From Acidobacteriota bacterium (GTDB lineage Bacteria > Acidobacteriota > Vicinamibacteria > Vicinamibacterales > UBA8438): a DNA stretch of 35,467 nucleotides. Shown here in pieces: positions 14,617 through 23,407 of the stretch. The translations under genes and the position numbers were made by a program. The notes under the pieces were generated by a model. The model did no database searches. It was not told the origin of the DNA and saw only the letters and a list, made by a program, of their open reading frames with translations. The stretch lies in assembly GCA_022562495.1 (NCBI GenBank), contig JADFPE010000014.1, positions 1 through 35,467 on the forward strand, given 5' to 3'. The first letter of the stretch is position 1; each line of letters opens with the position of its first letter.

Positions 14617-15408
14617 TCAACCAGTCTTCAGCTCCGCGACGTAGCGCTCGACCGTTGCCACCAGGTCCGGCGAGTCCGCCGCCCGTGCGATCACGTCTAC
14701 CAGCGCGCTGCCGACCACCGCCGCGTCGGCCCACTCCCCGACCTGCCGCACGTGCTCGGGCCGAGACAACCCGAATCCGACCGCGATCGGAAGCGCTGTC
14801 AGTGCGCGAATTCGTTCGACCAGGGCGCGCGCACCCGAGGCGACCTCCGCGCGTGCCCCGGTGACCCCCAGCCGGGAAATCCCATACAGAAACCCCCGCC
14901 CCAATTCGGCGGCCGTCCGGATGCGCGTGTCGGTGGTGGTCGGGCTCAGCAGGAAAATGGGGTCGATGCCGGCATTCACGACCGTCTGGCGGAACGGTCC
15001 TGCTTCTTCTATCGGCAGATCCAGAACCAGCACCCCGTCCACACCGGCCGCCGCGGCCCGCGCGACGAATGCGTCGGTGCCCATCTTGAAGATCGGATTC
15101 ACATAGGTGAAGACCACCACCGCCGCCTGGACATCGGCTCGCACCTGCTCGATCAGATCGAGCGTGCGCGACAAGTTCCCGCCGGCCGCCAGGGCACGCT
15201 CCGAGGCTCGCTGGATGACCGGACCGTCAGCGAGCGGGTCGGAGTACGGTACTCCGACCTCGAGGACATCGGCCCCCGCCCGGTCCAGCCCGCGGAGGAT
15301 CTCGGCTGAGCGTGCCGCGTCCGGGTCACCACCGGTGACGAAAGTCACCAAGCCGGTTCGGTGGTCGGCGCGCAACCGGGCGAAGACGTCCGCAATTCGA
15401 GACGTCAC
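14617..15408 (-). CDS. trpA: Tryptophan synthase alpha subunit
   Basis: Cleaves indole-3-glycerol phosphate to indole and glyceraldehyde-3-phosphate; the indole is channelled to TrpB. It has 263 residues in a TIM barrel, with catalytic Glu50 ([10 protein letters not shown]) and Asp61 (ADGPVIQ). FVTGGDP (23-29) and the phosphate-binding [10 protein letters not shown] and VVGSALV blocks are present. The ATG at 15408 overlaps the trpB stop by four bases (ATGA), a typical arrangement for equimolar subunits. Confidence 0.97.
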   Translation of the reverse strand: MTSRIADVFARLRADHRTGLVTFVTGGDPDAARSAEILRGLDRAGADVLEVGVPYSDPLADGPVIQRASERALAAGGNLSRTLDLIEQVRADVQAAVVVFTYVNPIFKMGTDAFVARAAAAGVDGVLVLDLPIEEAGPFRQTVVNAGIDPIFLLSPTTTDTRIRTAAELGRGFLYGISRLGVTGARAEVASGARALVERIRALTALPIAVGFGLSRPEHVRQVGEWADAAVVGSALVDVIARAADSPDLVATVERYVAELKTG

Positions 15409-16685
15409 GTCCCGTCCTCCCGCTGTGGTGCTCCCGCGACCCCGACCGGGGAAGTACCGAGCCCGCGGGCCTGGAGGATCTCAACGTCCTTGTCCCCGCG
15501 GCCCGACAGGTTGACGAGGACGACCTCGTCACGACCGAGCGCCAGCGCGACCTCCCCAGCGTGCGCCAGTGCATGGGCCGACTCGAGGGCCGGGAGGATG
15601 CCCTCCAGGCGTGCGACCCGCTGGAACGCCTCCAGCGCTTGGTCGTCCGATACCGAGGTGTACTCCGCGCGGCCCATGTCGCGCAACCAGGCGTGCTCCG
15701 GCCCGACCGCCGCGTAGTCGAGACCGGCTGACACCGAATGGGTCGGCTCGATGTTGCCGTGCGCGTCCTGCAGGATGACGGTTCGTGTGCCCTGCAACAC
15801 CCCGACCGTCCCGGTAGCAAACCGTGCGGCATGGCGACCCGATACAATCGCGTCACCTCCCGCCTCCACGCCGATCAACCGGACATGTCGGTCGTTCACG
15901 AAGCCATCGAAAATCCCCAGCGCGTTGCTCCCCCCGCCGACACACGCGACCACCGCCGTCGGCAACCGCCCCGCCAGCGCCAGGACCTGCTGCCGCGCTT
16001 CGGCGCCGATCACCGACTGGAACTCCCGCACCATGAGCGGATAGGGGTGGGGGCCCAGCACTGACCCGAGCAGGTAGTACGTATCCTGGATGTTCGTGAC
16101 CCAGTCGCGCATCGCCTCGTTGATGGCGTCCTTCAACGTCCGACTGCCGGCATCGACCGGGGTGACCCTCGCCCCGAGCAGCCGCATCCGGACAACGTTG
16201 AGCGCCTGTCTCTCCATGTCCTCCGCACCCATGTAGACCTCGCACACGAGGTCGAGGAGGGCGCAGGCGGTCGCCGTCGCGACCCCATGCTGGCCCGCTC
16301 CCGTCTCGGCCACCACGCGACGCTTGCCCATGCGGACGGCGAGCAGCGCCTGACCGAGCGCGTTGTTGATCTTGTGCGCCCCAGTGTGGGCGAGATCCTC
16401 ACGCTTGAGCAACAGGCGCGCGCCGCCAAGCTGTGTCGACCAGCGCACGGCTTCGGAGACCGGCGTCGGCCGACCGACGTAGCGATTGAGCAGCGACGTC
16501 AGCTCGTCCTGGAACGCCCGATCCGACCGTGCCGCGAAATAGGCGGTCCCCAACTCCTCGACCGGGGCCACCAGCGTCTCGGGCACGAACCGGCCACCGT
16601 AGGCCCCGAAATACCCGCGCGCATCTGGGTCGCGCAGTCCAACACTCCCGCCCGCCGGGGGCACCGTGGCGTCCATGGTCGTCAT
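15405..16685 (-). CDS. trpB: Tryptophan synthase beta subunit
   Basis: PLP enzyme that joins indole and serine to tryptophan in the alpha2beta2 complex. The ATG at 16685 gives 426 residues and leaves a 16-base gap to trpF; a GTG at 16721 (overlapping trpF) and an ATG at 16676 are alternatives. [15 protein letters not shown] marks the family start. The PLP Schiff-base Lys105 is in [14 protein letters not shown], the catalytic Glu is in [10 protein letters not shown], and the phosphate cup is [26 protein letters not shown], characteristic of TrpB1, is intact. Confidence 0.97.
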   Translation of the reverse strand: MTTMDATVPPAGGSVGLRDPDARGYFGAYGGRFVPETLVAPVEELGTAYFAARSDRAFQDELTSLLNRYVGRPTPVSEAVRWSTQLGGARLLLKREDLAHTGAHKINNALGQALLAVRMGKRRVVAETGAGQHGVATATACALLDLVCEVYMGAEDMERQALNVVRMRLLGARVTPVDAGSRTLKDAINEAMRDWVTNIQDTYYLLGSVLGPHPYPLMVREFQSVIGAEARQQVLALAGRLPTAVVACVGGGSNALGIFDGFVNDRHVRLIGVEAGGDAIVSGRHAARFATGTVGVLQGTRTVILQDAHGNIEPTHSVSAGLDYAAVGPEHAWLRDMGRAEYTSVSDDQALEAFQRVARLEGILPALESAHALAHAGEVALALGRDEVVLVNLSGRGDKDVEILQARGLGTSPVGVAGAPQREDGT

Positions 16686-16701
16686 GCCTGTGTGGTCCGT
16701 T

Positions 16702-17367
16702 TCATGAATACGGCGAGGCACCGAGGGCCGTCACCATCAGCGCCGCGCCAGTCGCCGCGATCACCGCTTCGAAGAACGCTCGCATCCGCTCTGGGGCCTT
16801 GATCCCCGGTCGCGACTCGACCCCCGAGGACACGTCCAGGCCATAGGGTGCGACGTGTCGCACCGCCTCAGCGACGTTCTCCGCCCGCAATCCGCCGGAC
16901 AGGATCGTGCGGCGCCGCCGGGCGATTCGCGCGGCCAGCGTCCAATCGACCGAACGCCCGGTGCCGCCCCTCCGCACCGGGTCGAACGCATCGAGCAGGA
17001 CCGTTGCCCTGGACCAGACCGCATCGACCGCGTCCGGTGTGCTCCCGGCCGACAGTCGCACCGCCTTGATCACCCGCCGGGTACACCGCGCACAGGCGTC
17101 CGCCGATTCGTCGCCATGCAGCTGAACCGCCCCGAGGCCGACTCTGTCGGCGATCGCGTTGACCTCGTCGATCGCCTGATTCACGAAGACCCCGACGCCG
17201 GCCACGTGTGGCGGCAGCGCGGCCAGGATGTCCGCCGCCGCCGCCGGTTCCACGAAGCGCGGACTCTGGGGCCAGAAGACGAACCCGACGCAGGCGGCGC
17301 CGAGCCGCGCGGCAAGCGCCGCATCCTCGGACCGTGTGATCCCGCAGATCTTGACCGGTGTCATCAC
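16702..17367 (-). CDS. trpF: Phosphoribosylanthranilate isomerase
   Basis: Amadori rearrangement of N-(5'-phosphoribosyl)anthranilate to CdRP, third step of the Trp branch. It has 221 residues in a TIM barrel with general-base Cys8 (VKICGIT) and general-acid Asp126 (VLLDAF). QLHGDE (82-87), GGTGRSVDW and [18 protein letters not shown] are family blocks. The ATG at 17367 overlaps the trpC stop by four bases. Confidence 0.96.
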   Translation of the reverse strand: MMTPVKICGITRSEDAALAARLGAACVGFVFWPQSPRFVEPAAAADILAALPPHVAGVGVFVNQAIDEVNAIADRVGLGAVQLHGDESADACARCTRRVIKAVRLSAGSTPDAVDAVWSRATVLLDAFDPVRRGGTGRSVDWTLAARIARRRRTILSGGLRAENVAEAVRHVAPYGLDVSSGVESRPGIKAPERMRAFFEAVIAATGAALMVTALGASPYS

Positions 17368-18233
17368 GCCCCACCCGCCACGACGCCGCGCACGGTCGTC
17401 CCGACGCCGCCGGATGCCGATCGCGCACCGTCGAGCAGTCGACCCAAGGTCTCTCCCGGCTCCGGCGTCGTGACGAGCGCTTCGCCGATCAGGAACGCGT
17501 GATATCCCGCCGCCCCCAGTTCCACGAGATCAGCGCTCGTCCGCAGACCGCTCTCCGCCACGGCCACGGTCCCCGGGGGGATCTGCCCGACCAGGCGGCG
17601 CGAGGCAGTCATGTCGACCGACAGGGTGCGCAGGTTGCGATTGTTCACGCCGATGACGGTCGCGCCGGCCCGCACGGCGCGTTGCAGCTCCGCCCCGTCG
17701 TGCACCTCCACCAGCGCCGCGAGCCCCAATGATGTCGCCTCGGCGAGCAGGGCAACGAGCTCGGTGTCGTCGAGCGCGGCCACGATGAGCAGGACCGCGT
17801 CCGCCCCCGCCGCCACCGCCTCGAGGAGCTGATACGGCACGACGATGAAATCCTTGCGCAAGACCGGCAGATCGACCGCGGCGCGGACCGCCCGCAGATG
17901 GTCGAGCGCTCCGTCGAAGAACGTCGGTTCGGTCACCACCGACACCGCGGCGGCCCCGTTCGCCTCGTAGGCGGCCGCGATCCGGTCGGGGTGGTAGTCC
18001 GCCCGAAGTATCCCGCGGGACGGCGAGCGCCGCTTGCACTCCGCGATGACCTGCACACGGCCGGGCGCCCTGAGCGCCGCGACGAACCGCGCGCCCCCCG
18101 GTGTGGCCGATGCCGCCTGCGCCGCGAGCGCGATGGCCGGACACCGCCGCTCGCGCTCGGCGGTCGTCTGTCGGGTCGCCGCCACGATCGTCGCGAGCAG
18201 GTCCGGTCCGAGCTGAGCGACGGGGTCCCTCAC
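17364..18233 (-). CDS. trpC: Indole-3-glycerol phosphate synthase
   Basis: Ring-closing decarboxylation of CdRP to indole-3-glycerol phosphate. The open frame extends far into trpD, but the GTG at 18233 overlaps the trpD stop by four bases (GTGA) and precedes the usual N-terminal helix (LGPDLLATIVAATRQTT), giving 289 residues. Catalytic blocks: AECKRRSPSRG (Lys, substrate), VVTEPTFFDG, LPVLRKDFIV (general-acid Lys), VEVHDGAEL, GVNNRNLRTL, AVAESGLRT. It is separate from trpF, not fused as in E. coli. Confidence 0.96.
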   Translation of the reverse strand: MRDPVAQLGPDLLATIVAATRQTTAERERRCPAIALAAQAASATPGGARFVAALRAPGRVQVIAECKRRSPSRGILRADYHPDRIAAAYEANGAAAVSVVTEPTFFDGALDHLRAVRAAVDLPVLRKDFIVVPYQLLEAVAAGADAVLLIVAALDDTELVALLAEATSLGLAALVEVHDGAELQRAVRAGATVIGVNNRNLRTLSVDMTASRRLVGQIPPGTVAVAESGLRTSADLVELGAAGYHAFLIGEALVTTPEPGETLGRLLDGARSASGGVGTTVRGVVAGGA

Positions 18234-19257
18234 ACCGCACCTCCCGTTCCGTCGTTCGACACGGTTGCGAGTCGAGTCAGCGTCGCCTGGGCCCGTCCGT
18301 CGTCGAGGGCCGCGGCGGCCATCGCCACCCCTTCGACCAGACTGTCGACCCGCTCCATGATGACGAGTCCGGCGGCGGCGTTCGCCAGCACCATGTCGCG
18401 CGGAGGGCCCGCCTCCCCCGCCAGGACCGCACGGGCGATCGCCGCGTTCTCCTCCGGCGACTCCGCACGCAACGTCTTGGGGTCGACCACCGGCAGACCG
18501 AAGTCGTTCGGGTGGAGATAGAACGTCCGAACCCTGCCGTTGCGGCACTCCGAGACCTTGGTGTAGCCGGTGGTCGACACCTCATCCAGCCCGTCCGCCC
18601 CATGCGCCACCCACGCGCGGTCGGAGCCCAGCTCCCCCAACACGCGCGCGATCAGGTCGGTGTGGTCCGGACGGGGCACCCCGACCAGCTGCCGGGTGAC
18701 ACCGGCCGGGTTCGTCAACGGTCCGAGGAAGTTGAAGGCGGTGCGCACGCCGAGCTCACGGCGCGCCGCTGCCGCATGACGCATCGAGGGATGGAACGTC
18801 GGGGCGAACAGAAACGCGATCCCACATTCGTCGAGGCACCGTTCGGCCACAGCCGGCGGCGCGTCCACCGCCACCCCGAGCGCGCTGAACAGATCCGCGC
18901 TGCCGCATCGGCTCGAGACCGCGCGGTTGCCGTGTTTGGCCACACGGATGCCGCACCCTGACAGGACCAGCGCCGCCAACGAGGACACGTTGAACGTCGA
19001 GGCGCCGTCGCCGCCGGTGCCACAGGTGTCGAAGAGATCCTCGTAGGGCTTCGACAGCTTGACGGCGTTGGCGCGCATCGTCATCGCCAGCCCAACGATC
19101 TCGGACGGTCGCTCGCCTTTCATCGACAGGGCGATCAACAGCCCGGCGATCTGCGCCTGGGTTGCCCGTCCGGCCATGATCTCGTCCATCACGGCGGCCG
19201 CCTCGTCCACGCTCAGATCCTGACGACGGTGCAGCTTCTCGATCAGGGTTGCAAACA

Positions 19258-19258
<1 letters not shown>
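18230..19258 (-). CDS. trpD: Anthranilate phosphoribosyltransferase
   Basis: Transfers phosphoribose from PRPP to anthranilate. It has 342 residues from ATG 19258, which overlaps the trpG stop by one base (TGATG); a GTG two codons earlier is possible. An N-terminal helical domain is followed by the PRPP-binding DTCGTGGDGASTFNVSS (about 77-93), KHGNRAVSSRCGSAD (about 107-121), RRELGVRTAFNFLGPLTNP, and VAHGADGLDEVS. It is unfused, so trpG and trpD are separate genes here. Confidence 0.97.
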
Positions 19259-19824
<566 letters not shown>

Positions 19825-19852
19825 GACGCGTGTTGTCAGGCCGTCAGCACGA

Positions 19853-19926
19853 GGCTTGAACAATGCGGCGAAGCCGTCCCGCTTCTCCGGCCTCCTGCCT
19901 CCGATCTCCTGTGTCCTTGAGCATTC
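19853..19926 (-). repeat. Dispersed purine-rich repeat R3, copy 2
   Basis: On the minus strand: GCTCAAGGACACAGGAGAT, GGAGGCAGGAGG, then GGCTTCGCCGC and TTGTTCAAGCC. It matches 27688-27740 in order and sequence of blocks. It occupies the trpE-trpG gap and is therefore transcribed within the operon. Confidence 0.6.
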
Positions 19927-19930
19927 CCGC

Positions 19931-21403
19931 TTACACCATCTCCAGTGCCCGCAGGAGCGCCGAGGCCTTGTCGCGGGTCTCGTTGAACTCCGCGGTCGGG
20001 TTCGAGTCGGCAACGATGCCGGCGCCGGCCTGCACGTAGGCCCGACCGTCCTGCATCGTGATCGTCCTGATCGTGATGCAGCAATCGAGGTTGCCAGCGA
20101 AGTCCACGTATCCGACGGCGCCGGCATAGATGCCACGCCGTGTGGGTTCCAGCTCGGAGATGATCTCCATCGCCCGGATCTTCGGCGCGCCCGAGACCGT
20201 GCCGGCGGGGAAACAGGCCGCCAGCGCGTCCAGCCGGTCCTGTCCCTCGCGCAGCCGCCCCTCGACGCGCGATACCAGATGCATCACGTGTGAATAGCGC
20301 TCGAGCCCCATGAACTGCGCCACGCGCACCGTGCCGTATTCGCTCACCCGGCCGATATCGTTCCGACCCAGGTCGACGAGCATCACGTGCTCGGCGCGCT
20401 CTTTCTCGTTCTGCGTCAGCTCTTCCGCCAGCCGTTCGTCCTCCGCATCGTCGCGCCCGCGCGGCCGCGTGCCGGCGATCGGGTGGGTCACCACATGCCG
20501 TCCCTCCACCCGAACCAGCATCTCCGGCGACGCGCCGACGATCGACAACGGTCCGATCCGGATGAAATACATGTAGGGTGACGGGTTCACATGCCGCAAC
20601 GCCCGGTACACGGTGAACGGGTCGGCCGTGACCGAGGTCTCGAAACGTTGTGAGAGCACGACCTGATAGACATCACCGGCGGTGATGTGGTCCTTCGCCA
20701 CCAGCACCGCCTGTTCGAACGCTGCCTGGCTCGTGTTCGAACGCACCACGAGCGGGGTTCCCGCTGTGACGGCCGGCTCCGACAGGCTGCGCTCGAGCTC
20801 AACCTCGAGAAAGTGGATCTTGGCGCACGCGAAGCGATACGCGGTCTCGAGATCCGCCCCGGGATCCACACGCGCGTTGGCGATGATCAAGATCCGGTGC
20901 TTCACATGGTCGAACGCGAGGATCGTGTCGAACACCATGAACACCGCGTCGTCGTCTCCCGACGATGGCGCGTTCCGCTTCGACCAGACCGCCTCCAACG
21001 ACGGCTCGAACCAGCGCGCGGCCTCGTACCCGAGGAAGCCGACGGCGCCTCCCGTGAAGCGGGGTAGCCCGGGCACGACCGGCGCGCGGTAGTCGCTCAT
21101 CAGGCTACGCAGACGGTCCATGAACGACACCTCTTCGGTGGCGGTGACGCCGTCTTGCTCGACGAGTGTCAGACCGTCCCTGGCCCGCAACACCAGGAAC
21201 GGGTCCTTGCCCAGGAAGGAGTAGCGCGCCACCTGTTCCCCGCCCTCCACGCTTTCGAAGAGAAACGCGTAGTCGGCGTGCTCTGCCACTTTGAGAAATG
21301 CCGAGAGCGGTGTCAGCAGGTCGGCGCGAATCTCCTTGCAGACCGGCACGAACGTGCCGCGCGTGGCCCGTTCCTGAAAGGTCTCGAACGACGTGTGGCT
21401 CAT
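19931..21403 (-). CDS. trpE: Anthranilate synthase component I
   Basis: Makes anthranilate from chorismate with TrpG-derived ammonia, the committed Trp step. It has 490 residues from ATG 21403, with GGAGG six bases upstream and a four-base overlap with the aroDE stop. The N-terminal regulatory region has the LLES-like tryptophan-binding motif as AFLFESVEGGEQVARYSF. The catalytic C-terminal half has DVYQVVLSQRF, SPEMLVR, PIAGTRPRGRD, ELTQNEKERAEHVMLVDLGRND and PAGTVSGAPK-type chorismate-binding motifs. Tryptophan feedback inhibition is expected from the family. The frame is open upstream into aroDE, but that part is not protein-like. Confidence 0.97.
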   Translation of the reverse strand: MSHTSFETFQERATRGTFVPVCKEIRADLLTPLSAFLKVAEHADYAFLFESVEGGEQVARYSFLGKDPFLVLRARDGLTLVEQDGVTATEEVSFMDRLRSLMSDYRAPVVPGLPRFTGGAVGFLGYEAARWFEPSLEAVWSKRNAPSSGDDDAVFMVFDTILAFDHVKHRILIIANARVDPGADLETAYRFACAKIHFLEVELERSLSEPAVTAGTPLVVRSNTSQAAFEQAVLVAKDHITAGDVYQVVLSQRFETSVTADPFTVYRALRHVNPSPYMYFIRIGPLSIVGASPEMLVRVEGRHVVTHPIAGTRPRGRDDAEDERLAEELTQNEKERAEHVMLVDLGRNDIGRVSEYGTVRVAQFMGLERYSHVMHLVSRVEGRLREGQDRLDALAACFPAGTVSGAPKIRAMEIISELEPTRRGIYAGAVGYVDFAGNLDCCITIRTITMQDGRAYVQAGAGIVADSNPTAEFNETRDKASALLRALEMV

Positions 21404-22869
21404 ACCGATCCTCCGGAGATGTCCAGCGCGTTCAGTGCCGCCGTCCTGAACAGCTCGGCCGACGGGCGCGTCCCGGACCACCACTCGAACTGCCGCACCG
21501 CCTGCGCCACCAGCATGTCCAGCCCCCCGATCGTCACACACCCGGCCGCCGCCGCTTCTCGCAGCAACCGCGTCCGACCCGGGTTGTACACGAGGTCGTA
21601 GACCGTCCTCCCCCCACACAGCGACGCCGCCGGTACCGGTGTCGCCGTGACCCCCGGGGCGGTCCCCAGCGGGGTGGTGTTCACGAGCAGGTCCCAGGAC
21701 CCCGGCCGGGGTGGCAACGGTCCCACGGTTCCACCGGCCAGGCGCGCCACCACCGCGGCTCGCTCTGGCCGTCGGGCACAGATCGTCACGTCGGCCCCCC
21801 GGCTGGCCAGTGCCACCGCGACCGCCCGCGCCGCGCCGCCCGCACCGAGCACGGTGCTGCGTAGTCCACTGACGCCGCCACGCGCGTCGAGCGGCGCGAG
21901 GAAGCCGGGCCCGTCCGTGTTCAGCCCGACCCAGCCCTCCTGGTCCGCGCGCACCGTGTTCACGGCGCCGACCTGCTGGCCCAGGGTGTCGACGCTGCGG
22001 ACATGATCCAGGATCGATTCCTTGAAGGGGGCGGTCACGCTGAGCCCTGCCACGCCGAGCGCGTCGGCGAGCGTCATGAGGTCGTCGGCACCGGTCGCTT
22101 CGAAAGGCACGTAGATTGCGTCCAGACCGGCTGCCTCGAATCCGGCGTTGTGCATCGGCGGTGACAGCGAGTGCCCGATCGGCGCACCCGCCACGCCATA
22201 CACCACGGTCGACGCGGAGGTTCGCTTGACCCGATACCGGTGCACCATCTCCGACAGACACACCTGGCCTGGCGCAACGCCCTCGCCGGCATAGGTCCAA
22301 CAGGAGCCGAAATGCGCAGGCAGGAGACGCGTCGGGACGCCGGCCGCTCCCATGCCGACGAGCACCAGTCGTTCCCCCCGGTGGGCGCGTCCCAGCCGCA
22401 GCAGCCGGACCACGTCGCCGGCGGAGTGGGTGTGGACGGCCAGTTTGACGACCTCGGCCCCGGTGCCACGCATCGCCCGATACCGCTCATCGAGATCGTC
22501 CGGGGTGCCATCGAAATCGTGCATCGACAAAACAATGTTTCGCCCTTGCCGTTCCGCGATCAGCGCCTCGAAGCCACCCCGCCACTCGAGATCGACCCAG
22601 TCGGCGCCCAGTAGGAGCGCCCGATGCAGGATGTCGTGACGCTCTGCCTCGGAGCCCCGGAAGCGTCCGCCCTCCCACACAGGACGGCACGTGACGAGCA
22701 CCGGGCGGGTTCGGTCCGCGAGCGCCCCCTCCAGGTCGAGATCGCGCACCGTGTCGAGCCTGAGCTCGACCAGGTCGGCCCCGTCGGCATGGCTCGCCTC
22801 GTCCCGGCGAGCGCGCAGCTCGGCCGTCGTCTCGGCCGTCACGGTGGCGCATAGCTGAGCACACGGCAT
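21400..22869 (-). CDS. aroDE: Fused 3-dehydroquinate dehydratase / shikimate dehydrogenase
   Basis: Bifunctional enzyme: type I DHQ dehydratase followed by NADP-dependent shikimate dehydrogenase, carrying dehydroquinate to shikimate. It has 489 residues from ATG 22869; the frame remains open upstream through the attenuator, but that part is not protein-like. Dehydratase about 1-215: His117 in LSMHDFD and Schiff-base Lys142 in VVKLAV. Dehydrogenase about 220-489: GAPIGHSLSPPMHNAGF, the catalytic Lys in VTAPFKES, GLNTDGPGF, GAGGAARAVAVAL (NADP fold), LVNTTPLG and GGLDMLVAQA. Such fusions are typical of plants and some bacteria such as chlamydiae. It is the first structural gene after the aromatic leader attenuator. 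Confidence 0.95.
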   Translation of the reverse strand: MPCAQLCATVTAETTAELRARRDEASHADGADLVELRLDTVRDLDLEGALADRTRPVLVTCRPVWEGGRFRGSEAERHDILHRALLLGADWVDLEWRGGFEALIAERQGRNIVLSMHDFDGTPDDLDERYRAMRGTGAEVVKLAVHTHSAGDVVRLLRLGRAHRGERLVLVGMGAAGVPTRLLPAHFGSCWTYAGEGVAPGQVCLSEMVHRYRVKRTSASTVVYGVAGAPIGHSLSPPMHNAGFEAAGLDAIYVPFEATGADDLMTLADALGVAGLSVTAPFKESILDHVRSVDTLGQQVGAVNTVRADQEGWVGLNTDGPGFLAPLDARGGVSGLRSTVLGAGGAARAVAVALASRGADVTICARRPERAAVVARLAGGTVGPLPPRPGSWDLLVNTTPLGTAPGVTATPVPAASLCGGRTVYDLVYNPGRTRLLREAAAAGCVTIGGLDMLVAQAVRQFEWWSGTRPSAELFRTAALNALDISGGSV

Positions 22870-22909
22870 CTCGTGTCCCGAGTCAGAAGTTCGCAAGCAT
22901 TTTCGGCAC

Positions 22910-22942
22910 AAAAAAACCTCTCCACCCGGTGGGTTGGAGAGG
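22910..22942 (-). terminator. Attenuator: Rho-independent terminator of the aromatic operon leader
   Basis: On the minus strand CCTCTCCA (22942-22935) pairs with TGGAGAGG (22924-22917). A bulged A and three more C-G pairs close a three-base loop, and seven Ts follow (22916-22910). It stands between the leader peptide stop (22972) and the aroDE start (22869), so it can only act as an attenuator of the operon. It is segment 3:4 in the classic scheme. Confidence 0.93.
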
Positions 22943-22996
22943 CTTGTCATTGCTGTCTGCGTGGGCTGCGGTCAGGATGGCAGGCGCGCCTCTCCA
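22935..22996 (-). promoter_or_regulatory. Antiterminator pairing of the aromatic leader (segments 2 and 3)
   Basis: TGGAGAGGC (22996-22988), inside the last codons of the leader peptide, is perfectly complementary over nine bases to GCCTCTCCA (22943-22935), the 5' arm of the terminator. Upstream, CTGGTG (23026-23021), overlapping the Trp codons, can pair with CACCAG (23005-23000), and CAGGCG (23045-23040) with CGCCTG (22986-22981). These are candidates for the protecting segment 1. A ribosome stalled at Trp/Tyr/Phe codons would free segment 2 for pairing with 3; one that reaches the stop would cover segment 2 and allow termination. Confidence 0.85.
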
Positions 22997-23067
22997 GTGC
23001 TGGTGAACGCGTAGTACCACCACCAGGACGCTACACGCCCGCCTGGCGCCGCGACCACCGGACACAT
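22972..23067 (-). CDS. Aromatic amino acid leader peptide (attenuation)
   Basis: A 31-codon open frame, too short for ordinary gene finding. ATG is at 23067-23065 and TGA at 22974-22972. Residues 14-21 are SWWWYYAF: three consecutive Trp codons (23025-23017), two Tyr codons (23016-23011), one Ala and one Phe (23007-23005). An AGGTGA tract 11 bases before the ATG can serve as ribosome binding site; an in-frame GTG ten codons earlier (23097), after GGGAAG, is an alternative start. It lies about 50 bases after the predicted transcription start and 30 bases before the terminator. By analogy to trpL and pheL, ribosome position on this frame should decide between terminator and antiterminator. The product itself need have no function. 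Confidence 0.88.
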   Translation of the reverse strand: MCPVVAAPGGRVASWWWYYAFTSTGEARLPS

Positions 23068-23123
23068 CCGACTTGCTGTCACCTGCTGCACCTTCACCGT
23101 TTCTTCCCGGAGCCTGACTGCCT

Positions 23124-23152
23124 AGGCTAGCAACCTGTCGCCGTCGTGTCAA
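23124..23152 (-). promoter_or_regulatory. Promoter of the aromatic operon
   Basis: Consensus TTGACA (23152-23147), a 17-base spacer and TAGCCT (23129-23124; 3 of 6 matches). Transcription would begin near 23117, giving a leader of about 250 bases before aroDE. It is back-to-back with the plus-strand promoter at 23186-23215. Confidence 0.65.
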
Positions 23153-23185
23153 TTTCGACCGCCGCGTCTCACAGCCCTTTTCTCC

Positions 23186-23215
23186 TTGACCCGTCAGCAT
23201 TTTCTTCGATATAAC
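23186..23215 (+). promoter_or_regulatory. Promoter of the S55 peptidase gene
   Basis: TTGACC (23186-23191), an 18-base spacer and TATAAC (23210-23215), each 5 of 6 to the sigma-70 consensus. The predicted 5' untranslated region is about 185 bases and contains a degenerate R1 module 1 (23276-23310). Confidence 0.7.
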
Positions 23216-23275
23216 CTACCCAAGGTTGTACCGCCGACTCCTCAGACGCCGGTCGGCCGAGCATGGCCAGGTTGC

Positions 23276-23310
23276 TTCTCTCACGACTCCGCTACGCGCG
23301 GGCTAGCCAT
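23276..23310 (+). repeat. Dispersed repeat family R1, module 1 (degenerate copy E)
   Basis: TCTCACGACTCCGCTACGCG followed by CGGGCTAGCC parallels TTCTCACAGCCCCGCTACGC followed by GGGGGCT at 29284-29311. It lies in the untranslated leader of the S55 gene. Confidence 0.5.
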
Positions 23311-23407
23311 CCTCCCGAGGCGGACCGGTCTCAACGCTCGACGGTGTCGCCCGGAGAAGAGGCCTACGGGCATTCTTCCTGCGCGCCCCTGACCATGTGA
23401 TGCCCTC

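Noticed and set aside
21404-22300. Upstream extension of the trpE frame into aroDE
   Set aside because: Gly/Arg-rich shadow of aroDE. The ATG at 21403 has GGAGG at good spacing and begins the normal TrpE N-terminus.
22883-23200. 105-codon minus-strand frame across the leader region
   Set aside because: It runs through the attenuator in a different frame from the Trp-rich leader and has no conserved pattern. The leader frame with SWWWYYAF and the RNA structures explain the region.
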